Positions 21,520-31,847 of a DNA stretch of 32,184 nt are shown here, one piece after another. Position numbers and translations under genes: made by a program. A model generated the notes under the pieces. The model made no database searches, was not told the origin of the DNA, and saw nothing but the letters and a program-made list of their open reading frames with translations. The stretch's first letter is position 1. Each line of letters opens with the position of its first letter. The stretch comes from Paramecium sonneborni (lineage: Eukaryota; Ciliophora; Oligohymenophorea; Peniculida; Parameciidae), in assembly GCA_905182985.1 (NCBI GenBank), contig CAJJDN010000097.1:143280-175463 (forward strand), read 5' to 3'.

Positions 21520-22352
21520 ATGTAAAAAATAAGTATTGTAAAAGAAGAGGAGTATCAAACTCCAGCAATAATCCCAAAAACAGAATTAGTAATATACTTG
21601 TAAATAATTTAAAGGTTGTATAACAATCAAATTCTACTTACATACAGAAATAAAAACAGATAGTTGAGAATTTTTTTAAAGCTTTGAGAAGGTTGTAAGA
21701 AGCATAATTAAATGAGTAAAATCAAGATTAACCTAAATACCCTTTTGTCTTATAATACAGATACGATGAGTTTTTAGTAATATATTTTAAATAACATTTA
21801 TAAGGTACATTTGGGAAATCAATAAGTTTTTTTAAGAGATCTATAAGATTTTAAGAAATTTGATTAGTAAGAGCATTTTAGTTTAGATGAAAAACCTAAA
21901 CCTTCAATTAAGCTTTCTGTTTAAAAAAGAAAGGGATTTTCAATTTAAGAATAAAAAGACTCAAAAAATATCCCAAAGAATTACTGTAAAGCTATAATTA
22001 CCTTTGCTTAAAAAAATTAATAGCTTTGTCTAGAAATACTTGGAGATGAATTGAAAGTTGCTAAATTTATAGAGCACTTAACTTCTCATAAGAAAAGGTT
22101 ACTCAATATAAGGGTATTTAGCGCGTTATTAAGATAAAGTGAAGATATGGTCTAAGAAGAATTCAATCGAACTTTTAGAATAATAAGGTTTTTAATTTCT
22201 ATTAATTTAGTTAAATCTTTGTAAAAAAATATGCAATAAATTATATTTATAATTCAAAAATAGTTTAACATAATTGGCATACTAGATATAGATAATAAAT
22301 ATATAAAGGGATTAGAAGTCCTAAAAGTTTTTCTCATATTAAGAAGTTATGA
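21520..22352 (+). CDS. Unknown ciliate-type protein, 251 aa, three introns
   Basis: The model uses ATG 21520 and introns 21589-21614 (26 nt), 21777-21804 (28) and 22188-22210 (23), giving 252 codons including TGA 22350-22352. Residues 35-75 form a charged helix (IVENFFKALRRLQEAQLNEQ). The middle is basic and polar. A C-terminal region contains LCLEILGDELKVAKFIEHLT and ends with a basic, aromatic-rich segment (NSKIVQHNWHTRYRQQIYKG). The third intron was chosen because it yields this tail; leaving it unspliced keeps an open frame to TGA 22378 with a much more hydrophobic, less gene-like tail. No known domain was recognised. Confidence 0.72.
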
Positions 22353-22860
22353 AATATTGATGGAAAAATAGTTAGAATGACATATTTATTTAAAATATAA
22401 TTAGTTAAATTATTCTATTAAAAATGTAAATATAATAGATAATGAGATAATTTTATTTATTATTATATAAATATAAAGTCTAAATTCATAATTTCTATAA
22501 CATCAAAGAATAAAAACCTTTGAATTGATATTAATAAAATTATATTAAAAATTCTAGTTTAAGAACAAAATATTTTTCAATAAGAAATATGATTATAAAG
22601 ATTTGATTTATTTGATATGAATGGAGTTATAAGTAGATAGAAGTAAAAGAGATCGTAAATTACTAAGAAATAAAATAAGATTTTTTTGAATGATGAAATT
22701 CGTTAAAATTAAATTTTAAATAAAGAAAGTTTAAGAAATGAATATATTAAGAGAGTATAAATTCTGAATAAGTTAATAAAAATATATGAAAATATCTCAA
22801 TTAAGAAATTAAATAAAAATGATAGCTAAAAGGATAAGACTATAACATGGTTCTGCATTT
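22353..22860. other. Intergenic region with a small Lys/Asn-rich open frame
   Basis: The first 250 bases are AT-rich without a gene. An ATG at 22617 on the + strand opens a basic frame that runs into, and antisense to, the 3' end of the cysteine-rich gene. Just upstream the frame reads FDLFDMNGVISR, reminiscent of an EF-hand loop missing residues. It may be a tiny remnant of a calcium-binding protein gene or chance. No complete gene can be supported. Confidence 0.3.
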
Positions 22861-24825
22861 TCACCACAAACATACTAATATAAGAAGGAAATTAATTAAT
22901 ACTCCACTTGTAAAATCAATACAGGAAACACAAATATTATTTCTAAGAGCAAATCCATACATACATGATTTACAAATTCCAAGTTCATTATATTCTGCGC
23001 AGAATATGGTTCCAATAGTACAACCATTATTCTAAATAAAATGTAATATGATACTCTTAAAACGAAACTAGGTAAACATTCTGTGCATTATTATCCATTA
23101 GGATTACAGTTAGAACAACCATAAGGACAAAGCATACAAATATTTTAAACATCAATTTATTTTAAATAATAACCTGATTGACATATTTGACAAGATTGTG
23201 AATCACAGGTTTTGCATCCTTATTATTAACATTAAATGCATTATCCATTTGATAAATAATAATTGTTAATACAAGAATAACATTAATTAGCTGAACAAGA
23301 TAAACATCCTTCATTGCAAAGAGTACAAATATTATTATTAATGTCTAGATAGTAATTATTATCATTTTAATTATTAGAAGAGCATGAAGAACATATTAAA
23401 TTATTATTGTTATTTGTACAAGTTGTACAACCAGGTATTTTTTATTAACATTCTATACATATTCCTTGAAATAGAACTTAAGATGGATAACATTATGAGC
23501 ATAATTAGGAACTATTAATCATCAACATACAATTATTTATATTTTGAATACATAATAGAGTGTTTGAATTATTTTAATCAGCCACTAATAAGTAACCATA
23601 AACACATTAACTTGGATTTCCAGTATCATTATCACAGTATTAGATATTTTCAGCACAAATTTGGCAAGATCCATCTTTCAAATAGTATCCATTGTTACAC
23701 ATTTTACAAGTTGTATTTGTACATTAAATACAACCTTCACTACAAGTATAGCATATTCCTTTTGATAAATATTAATTTTTTGCACATTATAAACAATAAT
23801 CACTCTAATAACAATAAAGACAATTTATTTATTCTTAAGTATTACCTTTACAAAGTAAACAACTTTCATTTTATAAGTAATATCCTTATTGACAACTTTA
23901 GCAATTTTCTGATGTACTTTTACAACTACTACATCCAACATTGCATGCTTCACATTAAGTTTAAGAATTGTTCATGTAATAACCTATTGCACATGAAGAT
24001 GAGAAAGCAGAAGTACATTCTGTTGCATTTGGATCTTAACATTTTACACAACTACCACTACCTACATTATTTATATATATCTATTATTCTACCATATTGA
24101 TAAAATCCACTTTGTAATCGTTATCCAGCATTTTTTATGGCTGTAAACTCATTAGCAACTGGACTATAAAAGTATCCTCCAATGCAGTACATACAAGTTC
24201 CTCTTTAAGCGCAAATACATCCATTCGGACATTATTCACATTAATTGAATTCATTTAAAAAATAGTTATCTGGACATTTAGCACACAGTGATGTAGTAGA
24301 ATCTAATTGTTAACATATAGCAAATTAATTATTCAAAGGTTAACTGTATGGATTGTTAAAAACCATATATACTTCTTTTAATTATGATGTTCTTATTTGA
24401 AAGACTGTTAATTCAATACACATTTTACCTAAATTTATATATATATATAAGTTTTACCAATTAATTAATAGCCTTCATTACATTCTTAGCAACTTTAAAT
24501 ATTCATTTCATAACCTAATTTACATTATTTGCAGCCCTTAGGACATGGGATACAAATCTTATTTTTTGAGTAAGGCACATGGCCAATAGGACAACTTATT
24601 TAATTACATTCCATATAATTTGAACAAGTACACCAAGGTTGACATTAGATACATTATTATGAATTCCAAAATGCCCAAATTTAAGCTTTAATAATTTAAA
24701 ATCTTACTAATTTCATTATCTGTGTATGGTATAAAATTACATTGATTTATGAATCTAGTAAAGGTTTCATTTTGATGGGAGTGTTTAATAAAACAGAATA
24801 CAAATAATAATAGTATTATTTTCAT
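22861..24825 (-). CDS. Cysteine-rich secreted or GPI-anchored surface protein, 619 aa, four introns
   Basis: The product begins with a signal peptide (MKIILLLFVFCFIKHSHQ). Then comes a long array of short cysteine modules, spaced CxxC or CxxxC every 8-15 residues (for example CPNGCICAQRGTCMYC and CKTCDSQSCQIC), like the furin/growth-factor-receptor-like repeats common in ciliate surface proteins. The C-terminus is a short hydrophobic tail (GVLINFLLILVCLW) ending at the stop, which suggests a GPI-attachment signal or a membrane anchor. Introns in transcript order are 24686-24707 (22 nt), 24429-24457 (29), 24062-24092 (31) and 23032-23054 (23), leaving 620 codons including TGA. Many glycines, asparagines and tyrosines separate the cysteines. 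Location at the cell surface is inferred. Its ATG is only 11 bp from the ATG of the divergent + gene. Confidence 0.9.
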
Positions 24826-24836
24826 TATAAAAATTA

Positions 24837-25483
24837 ATGAGTTCAGAAATAAACATTAGACAACTACTATATTATAAATCACTAAATCCCAGTATGTGTC
24901 ACCATAACTATTTTTTAGGTCCTACATAGTAATCACTTCGAACAGTTTAAACAATGTAACATAGGCTAACTAAAATGAGATCAACGGCGTAAAGTGATTT
25001 TAGACTTACAACACTTTAAACTTAAACACCAATAAATAACTTTAGATATGGATTCAATGTAGATGAACATTAGAATTAGAATTCTTAAATTCATTTCTTA
25101 GAAGTGTATGAGCATCCTATGAAACATATTAATGTAATCAAATATTTATTCAGAGTTACATTACAGAGAGTAAAAAGAACATAGCCTAATTACGTGATTA
25201 ATCTAATAGAATACGTTTGGAAATGTCTACAATCAATTAAAAATATGAATCCGAGTTAAATAAATTATAAATTAATTTTCAGGAGTCTCTAAACTAAAAA
25301 TACAAATTACTTAAAGAGGATAATGTATAATTTATTGAAGAACAATATAAATTATCTAAAGAATATTAAAGATTAGCAAAGGCAAAGTAACTTATGGAAG
25401 AAAAACACTAATTATTATTAAATCGAGTTATTTAATTAGAGAACACTTTATAAGGTGTAACACTTGAATTATAACAATAGTGA
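24837..25483 (+). CDS. Coiled-coil protein, 208 aa, one 20-nt intron
   Basis: The first 100 residues are polar and basic, with TVQTMQHRLTKMRSTAQSDF. After an acidic VDEHQNQNSQIHFLEVYEHP stretch, the intron at 25134-25153 (20 nt, the shortest in this window) joins to a C-terminal coiled coil. It has heptads such as QLRDQSNRIRLEMSTINQKY and EEQYKLSKEYQRLAKAKQ, ending LQQQ before TGA 25481-25483. Exons total 627 nt, or 209 codons including stop. No family was recognised. The ATG at 24837 is the first in frame, 11 bp from the divergent gene's ATG; the next in-frame Met is at residue 20, so a start 57 bp downstream is possible. Confidence 0.8.
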
Positions 25484-25741
25484 TTTAATATTTATAAATA
25501 ATATTTATTGTTTTATTTTGATTATTTAAAGATCTTTTTAAAATAGATTGTTAAAAATGAATATTTTTTAGATTATCAAAAGAAATTGTTAAAGATGATG
25601 TACTACAATAGATTTTAATAATGTTATTTAAAGTAATAAAGAGAATTTATTGGTGAGAAATACACTATGGAATGTATTAGTAATAATAATTTATTACTTA
25701 TTTAAATTTGTTACATCATTATTAATGGCACATATTCTGTT

Positions 25742-26866
25742 TCAAAAAGACTTAGGCACACCATATGAACTACATAATGTATCAGCTCTTGAAATTTTGG
25801 ATTTATAATGATTATATGTAAATTAACTAAGTTGACTAGCGCATTCAGATTCTTCAGTGTCAATAGCTGATTATTCTAAACAACTCTTAGAAAAGAACTT
25901 GAATTTCTATGAGATTAATGAATTTTGATACACTATGCTCCAAAAACATAGATTAAGGTGTAATGTTCTTTTTAGACAATTCTTCAAAATCAATATCATG
26001 AAAAAAGTAATGTTATTTAGCCTATAAAAGATTAAATCTGGTATCAACATTGACATCAAGTAAATGTGATAATAAATCTTTTGCTTAATTAGAAATAACA
26101 GCATTTTCAAATTCAATTTAATCAGTATCACATCCGATCAACATTTGATAAAGTACAACGCCAAAACTCCAAATATCACATTTATTAGTATAACCCTAAT
26201 TACCTAATACTTCAGGTGCTAAATAATCAATAGTTCCACATTTTGAGAATTAAAGTCCTTCATTTCTAGTTGATAATCCAAAGTCTGTAAGTTTGATATA
26301 GCCTTTCTCTAATAAAATATTTTATGGTTTAAGATCTCTATATACTATACCATTAGAATGTAAATATTCTAAAGATAATAAAATCTAAGCAGCATAGAAC
26401 TTTGCTACATCCTCTGAAAAATTACCATAATGTTTCAAATATTAAAATAGTTCTCCTCCACTCATATATTCTACAACCAAATATAATTTCTATTATGTTT
26501 AAAATGCCTCTATTAATTTAACAATGAATGGACTGTCTAAAATCTCCAACAATTACCTTTCTATTTTTGCACTTCTTCTCATCCATTCAGATGTTAAATT
26601 TCTCTTATTTATTATTTTCATTGCATATAGTTTATCTATTACATTATAAATATTTATTTACTATTCTTTTTCTGTTAAACTAACATCACTTTTCCAAACC
26701 CACCTCTACCTAACACTTTAAGTAATTAATAGTCTTTTATACTAGCTGAATTGAGTATTGCTCTTGTGTTCTGGTCATTTAATTACTTAAATGCATAAAA
26801 CTCATCAACAAAAGTATTTCTGCACTTTATTTCATTTTCATGATGTTTCAAACACTTGTTTCCCAT
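25742..26866 (-). CDS. AGC-like serine/threonine protein kinase, probably myristoylated, 357 aa
   Basis: The protein starts MGNKC, a good N-myristoylation and palmitoylation signal, so it probably associates with membranes. The kinase domain (residues 47-315) has every catalytic motif: GRGGFGKV (53-60), AMK with the ATP lysine K75, YRDLKPQN with catalytic D169, DFG at D186 and APE at 208-210. Order and style (GIVYRDLKPQN, KLTDFGLS, CGTIDYLAPEV) are those of AGC/CaMK-like kinases such as PKA, PKG and S6K relatives. The C-terminal tail (FLEHSKFKFFSKSCLEQSAI) and a Ser-rich end may be regulatory. Introns 26636-26661 (26 nt) and 25907-25931 (25 nt) leave 358 codons including TGA. No cyclic-nucleotide domain or EF-hand is fused. 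The substrate is unknown. Confidence 0.95.
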
Positions 26867-26903
26867 TAAAAACTAAATATATATATATTTTAATTAAAAA
26901 ACT

Positions 26904-27200
26904 ATGAACAATCAAGTAGATATAAAAACTATTAATGTTTATGTACCCTACATTGAAATTTATCTTCAGTTGGAAATTTAGATCAACAATAAGCTTTAAT
27001 AATTGGCTTATCTTATACAATAAGTTACAGGAAATGATAATGAAATGAATATATTTAGGTAATACTTTTAATCTAAAATTTGATTTAAATTTAGAGGAGA
27101 GTTGCTTGGAATGAATCAAATTATATCTGAAATACAAGGAATTTCATATGGTGATCCAAAATGTTATTTAACAGCATATGCTGAAATGACTGGTGCATGA
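26904..27200 (+). CDS. Small helical protein, 77 or 86 aa
   Basis: The ATG at 26904 lies 37 bp from the divergent kinase ATG. A 36-nt intron (27059-27094, containing an in-frame TGA) must be removed to reach TGA 27198-27200. A second segment, 26943-26969 (27 nt, GTACCC...CTTCAG), looks like an intron but has no stop and is a multiple of three. Removing it gives 77 aa with one continuous amphipathic helix (INVYLEIQINNKLQQLAYLI); keeping it gives 86 aa. The C-terminal part reads FRGELLGMNQIISEIQG and CYLTAYAEMTGA. The size and helix pattern resemble small adaptor subunits such as BLOC-1 members, but no family could be assigned. Confidence 0.6.
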
Positions 27201-27279
27201 TTCTATTAAATTTTATTATTAACAATTTCTGCTATTAAAAGTTTATTTTAATTCATTAGATTTATTTACAATTTAATAA

Positions 27280-28731
27280 TCAAGCAAAATAATTATCAAT
27301 TTTATTTTAAAGCCAAGAATAAAATTCAGGATTTTCCTAAGTCTTCTTATACCAAGGATATTTCTCAAAATTTTTAGTATATTTTACAATTTTCTCTATT
27401 AGTTAAAATGCAAACTTGTTAATATTTAATAAATACTTTTCTAGCAATTAATGCTACTAACCAAGTTGGGACAAAAGACAATTATGGATTACAGTTATTA
27501 ACAGCCTTAATCTTACATCTAGCCTTATTGATTGGAGTAATTTAAAAAATGTAGTAATTTAATTGCAATCTTACATTTTTTGATTTCTAAAGTTATATAT
27601 TATAATAATCTAAAAATTATTGATCCTAATCAATAGATTTACATAAAAAGAGAATAGTTCCATTTTCATCTAATCTATCAATACCTTAACCTAAAAATAT
27701 AGTTTCTCTATTAGAAATAACAGGAAAATAAAGTTGACTAGAACAAACCTTTTATGTCTTTGAGAGTGTTTTTAATGTTGTTGCATAATTACAAAATGGA
27801 ACATACTCAGAAAATAATTCAACTTCTGTAATCAATGACATAAGTTTAGAGCAATCAGCTTCAATATCTGCTTCCATTAATAAAGAAACTGTAGATGATT
27901 TTGGTGGGAATTTATAAGAAACACTAATTCCATGACTTTTTTTATCTAATGTCCATCCACCTGAATCTAATTCTATTAAATTTTTCATCATAAATTCATA
28001 TGAACTCTCAATTACTGATAACTTTATAGTCTGATCTTCAGTAAGTTAAGTTTTATCTATTGTTTGTATAGTTTAGTAAGCCTAAAATTTATAAGTATAA
28101 TACTTTATCCAATTTTGAGTCATTATCATAATTTAATACAATGTTATAAAGTTCTTAACAAGAAGGTACAAGCTAAATCTCTTAAAGAATTTATTGATTT
28201 TCCAATTATTAAATATTTGTTTCTTCAGCCGAAAATACAATATTAGTCTAATTATTAAGATTTTAAGGAGATAGAAATTCTTATTATTTTATTTTTTCTC
28301 TCTATGAGTGTGTTAACAAATTTTTCAATTATTAAGGTCTTAGTGGAAAACATTCTAAAGTATATATTATAAACTTAAATATTACATTCCTTATAGAAAT
28401 CATAAAATTAGGTTATTTATTCATTGGTGTCTAGATGATTGATTAAATCAGTAACTTGCTCCTAATAAGAATATTTAAGAATGTTCTTACTTTATTTACA
28501 CCTCTCATCTGTATCAATTTTTCTCTTCCAATTACATACATATCATAAGCTTCAAAGAAGTCTTAACTATTTTAATACTATTCATGAATTAACTACATCT
28601 ACAATAAATTATTTGATAAAACATACAAATTTTTAAAGATCAGATTTCAATTCTTCATATGATAATTTATTGAAGAAATTACATTAGAATTCGTTTGCTA
28701 TTTTCATATCGATTTTATTTTAGTTGGACAT
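27280..28731 (-). CDS. START-domain lipid-binding protein, 439 aa, five introns
   Basis: START domains bind a single lipid in a deep pocket and move or sense it. The N-terminal 200 residues are helical and polar, with a possible repeat-like segment (QELYNIVLNYDNDSKLDKAY). The START domain fills about residues 225-439. Landmarks are SYKFPPKSSTVSLLMEADIE, LITEVELFSEYVPFCNYA, RETIFLGQGIDRLDENG, VRLQLNYYIFQITP, ARCKIKAVNNCNPQL and FVPTWLVALIARK, the last being the typical C-terminal helix. Introns in transcript order are 28599-28626 (28 nt), 28462-28490 (29), 28355-28385 (31), 28082-28103 (22) and 27394-27415 (22), leaving 440 codons including TGA. The fourth intron links what could be mistaken for two genes. 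No membrane segment is seen. The ligand cannot be predicted. Confidence 0.9.
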
Positions 28732-28990
28732 CCTAGTAAATTATTTATTCTAAATTTTTAGATTTTTACAGGAATATTTTTATAAATTTTATAGTTGAAT
28801 AGTTTAATAATATATGCTACAAAGTTTACAAATTCATTAACTTAAAAAAAGTTGAATATCAAAGTCGAATTTAAAAGACTCTTAAATTTGAATTGCTTTA
28901 AAAAAATTTGAAAAATATTTGATTAGAAAATAGTAATTTAAGGAACATATTAAAAAATTTTAATTAAGGAATTAATTAATTGATGTATTA
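28732..28990. other. AT-rich intergenic region, nothing recognised
   Basis: Upstream of the START-domain gene the sequence is nearly pure A/T up to the left edge of the duplicated block. No coding frame or motif is seen. Confidence 0.5.
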
Positions 28991-30208
28991 TTTATTTTTT
29001 CAAAAAATTTTTATATATAATTAATTATCACAAAAATATAAAAATTTCAGGAATGCTCTTAAACAACTGTTAAATAATTTATGAATACTTTAAAAAATTT
29101 ATCAAAATTAAACAATTAAATTTACTACTCTTCTACTTTACCTTACTGGAGAACTCAAAGTTATTTTTTTTAAATGATAAAAATATATAAAAAAATCAAA
29201 TTTATAAAAAAATGAAAGAAGCTAAAGATAAATAAGGAGAATTGTATAATAAAGTAAAAATAATAGATCTAAATAATGTCAGAATTAGATGAATTAGCAG
29301 TATTTTAAAATGATGATAAATAATTCTCGTTTTTAAGATCAAAAATAATTACCTCATGAAACTGAGAAAAAATTAAAAAATTAGATTTAAAATTAGAATT
29401 AGCTGCAATTGAATAATATAAAGAAGCATTTGAGATAGTTAGAAGATTATTAAATTTTCATATAAGTAAAAAAACAATTTTTATTTTAAGACTAAAATTG
29501 TGAGCATTAAATATCTATAAGAGAGCTGCAATTAAATAAGCATAAAATGATTAAAAAGCAATTAATTACATATGCTAAATATGTATCTAGAATTGCTAAA
29601 TGAAGATTATTATATAGTTTTTCATTCAATAAGATTGGAGGATTAAATCAATCTAAATTTAAGACTATTTGTGATTAATTAAGAATTTAGAACATATAGA
29701 AATTGTAGGAAGCTAAAATCACGTTGGAGAGGTTTTAGAATAAATTTAAACGAAGGCAAACTGATCATAAGGATGGAGATTTCAAAATAAAGCTGGATAT
29801 AAATTTAGAATTAAAACATTGAGGGAAAAAGTTATGGATTGCATTAACAATGGGAGGGAATAACTTAGTTAAAATAATATTATAATTTAATTAAGTATAT
29901 ATAAGATGAGAAGATCATAATATTGAAAATCTTTAAGATTCTATGTCAAAAATATAATTATAGTATGTACATTTGCAATAATAGATATTATAATACTTTT
30001 AGAACTAATGGCATTTTGGAATTTGATATTTAATATCTAGTTTATTTGATGGTATTAGCAGTCGAATGTTGATTATCCTAAAGTACTTTAGATTTATGAA
30101 AGGAAATACTTGCAAATGATATAGTTTAGTTTTTGATTTTATAAGCGAGAAATAAATCTACTAAACTTCCAAACCTAAGAATTAAATACTCAAAATTATA
30201 AAGAATTC
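28991..30208. repeat. Left copy of an exact 1218-bp direct repeat, ending at a GAATTC site
   Basis: This block is identical, as far as line-by-line reading shows, to 30210-31427, at a constant offset of 1219 bp. The left copy ends at AAGAATTC, immediately before the single N at 30209; the right copy continues through the same GAATTC into unique sequence. This pattern is most simply two contig ends covering the same locus, placed side by side at a gap. A true recent tandem duplication is the alternative. It contains the broken coding frames described separately. Confidence 0.95.
29276..30208 (+). pseudogene. Broken coding frames inside the left repeat copy
   Basis: A frame from ATG 29276 (MSELDELAVFQNDDKQ) has gene-like composition but meets TGAs soon after. 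It continues in the same frame with KKLDLKLELAAIEQYKEAFE, a plausible 25-nt intron (GTAAAAAAAC...TTTTAAG, near 29466-29490), then KHKMIKKQLITYAKYVSRIA, a TGA and KLQEAKITLERFQNKFKRR. Another frame (ending in TGA near 30070) is open for about 170 codons with LELLNEDYYIVFHSIRLED. No intron set gives one intact gene, so this is either a decayed gene or a gene with unrecognised exons. No family was identified. Confidence 0.4.
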
Positions 30209-30209
30209 N
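30209..30209. other. Single N: assembly gap or join
   Basis: The only ambiguous base in the window lies exactly between the two 1218-bp copies and next to an EcoRI-type GAATTC. It marks a scaffold join of unknown true length. Confidence 0.95.
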
Positions 30210-31427
30210 TTTATTTTTTCAAAAAATTTTTATATATAATTAATTATCACAAAAATATAAAAATTTCAGGAATGCTCTTAAACAACTGTTAAATAATTTA
30301 TGAATACTTTAAAAAATTTATCAAAATTAAACAATTAAATTTACTACTCTTCTACTTTACCTTACTGGAGAACTCAAAGTTATTTTTTTTAAATGATAAA
30401 AATATATAAAAAAATCAAATTTATAAAAAAATGAAAGAAGCTAAAGATAAATAAGGAGAATTGTATAATAAAGTAAAAATAATAGATCTAAATAATGTCA
30501 GAATTAGATGAATTAGCAGTATTTTAAAATGATGATAAATAATTCTCGTTTTTAAGATCAAAAATAATTACCTCATGAAACTGAGAAAAAATTAAAAAAT
30601 TAGATTTAAAATTAGAATTAGCTGCAATTGAATAATATAAAGAAGCATTTGAGATAGTTAGAAGATTATTAAATTTTCATATAAGTAAAAAAACAATTTT
30701 TATTTTAAGACTAAAATTGTGAGCATTAAATATCTATAAGAGAGCTGCAATTAAATAAGCATAAAATGATTAAAAAGCAATTAATTACATATGCTAAATA
30801 TGTATCTAGAATTGCTAAATGAAGATTATTATATAGTTTTTCATTCAATAAGATTGGAGGATTAAATCAATCTAAATTTAAGACTATTTGTGATTAATTA
30901 AGAATTTAGAACATATAGAAATTGTAGGAAGCTAAAATCACGTTGGAGAGGTTTTAGAATAAATTTAAACGAAGGCAAACTGATCATAAGGATGGAGATT
31001 TCAAAATAAAGCTGGATATAAATTTAGAATTAAAACATTGAGGGAAAAAGTTATGGATTGCATTAACAATGGGAGGGAATAACTTAGTTAAAATAATATT
31101 ATAATTTAATTAAGTATATATAAGATGAGAAGATCATAATATTGAAAATCTTTAAGATTCTATGTCAAAAATATAATTATAGTATGTACATTTGCAATAA
31201 TAGATATTATAATACTTTTAGAACTAATGGCATTTTGGAATTTGATATTTAATATCTAGTTTATTTGATGGTATTAGCAGTCGAATGTTGATTATCCTAA
31301 AGTACTTTAGATTTATGAAAGGAAATACTTGCAAATGATATAGTTTAGTTTTTGATTTTATAAGCGAGAAATAAATCTACTAAACTTCCAAACCTAAGAA
31401 TTAAATACTCAAAATTATAAAGAATTC
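30210..31427. repeat. Right copy of the exact 1218-bp direct repeat
   Basis: Same sequence as 28991-30208. Beyond 31427 the sequence is unique and slightly richer in G and C. The right copy is probably the true genomic context, because a coding frame runs from inside it into the unique DNA. It carries the same broken coding frames, with the corresponding ATG at 30495. Confidence 0.95.
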
Positions 31428-31847
31428 TATGAAATATATTTTTAAATTGAATTTCAATTATAGTATCTGTATGTTGTTATATTTAAAATTAAAAATTAAG
31501 TTGAATGGTGCTGGCTACCTGTTCCGATTACATTTTCAATCCAAGAGAATTCAACTTCGTTTTCCTTAACTTAATTACCTTAAGAGGCCTAAAAAATTAA
31601 GCTTTATGTATGCCTCCTTGCTGGTGATTGTAAAACAGGAGGGTCATTAGTTACTTGGAGTCTATACACAAGAAAAGATATTATTAAAATATCTGGACTA
31701 CCATATAGTCAAAATGCTTGGAATATTAATTCCTTGAATTGCTCTTTAAAACTTGATGAAAGAAAAATTATTCAAATAAGCAGACAAGGCAATTATCCTA
31801 ATTCAATAAACTTTGGGATTACAGTAGAAGTTTTAGGATATAAATGA
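31356..31847 (+). CDS. Partial coding segment, 163 codons, 5' end not found
   Basis: An open frame after the TGA at 31353-31355 runs to TGA 31845-31847, crossing the right edge of the repeat. It has no in-frame ATG, so it would be a 3' exon or the end of a damaged gene. The first half is rich in aromatic and hydrophobic residues (LQYLYVVIFKIKNQVEWCW). The second half reads like a beta-rich domain with few TAA/TAG glutamines (LYVCLLAGDCKTGGSLVTWS, NINSLNCSLKLDERKIIQIS, NFGITVEVLGYK). Base composition at 31505-31640 is less AT-rich than the surroundings. A competing frame starts at an ATG in GAATGGTGCTGG. No family was recognised. Confidence 0.5.

Noticed and set aside
23564..24100. 178-codon + strand open frame antisense to the cysteine-rich gene
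   Set aside because: It is His/Tyr/Asn-rich with no plausible composition. It is the antisense shadow of CxxC-coding DNA, and the minus strand gives a fully spliced 619-aa protein.
27540..27620. Apparent frameshift in the START domain
   Set aside because: Rereading the line junction at 27600 showed the frame is continuous (YYNIQLQKSKNVRLQL).
27280..28731. Two separate genes (an upstream protein ending in TGA near 28229 and a START protein starting at 28123)
   Set aside because: Introns 28355-28385 and 28082-28103 join them into one frame of exactly 440 codons.
29276..30208. UGA read as tryptophan in the repeat
   Set aside because: TGA ends every well-supported gene in the window, and TGG also occurs in the same frame. 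TGA frequency there is no lower than expected by chance, so recoding is not supported.
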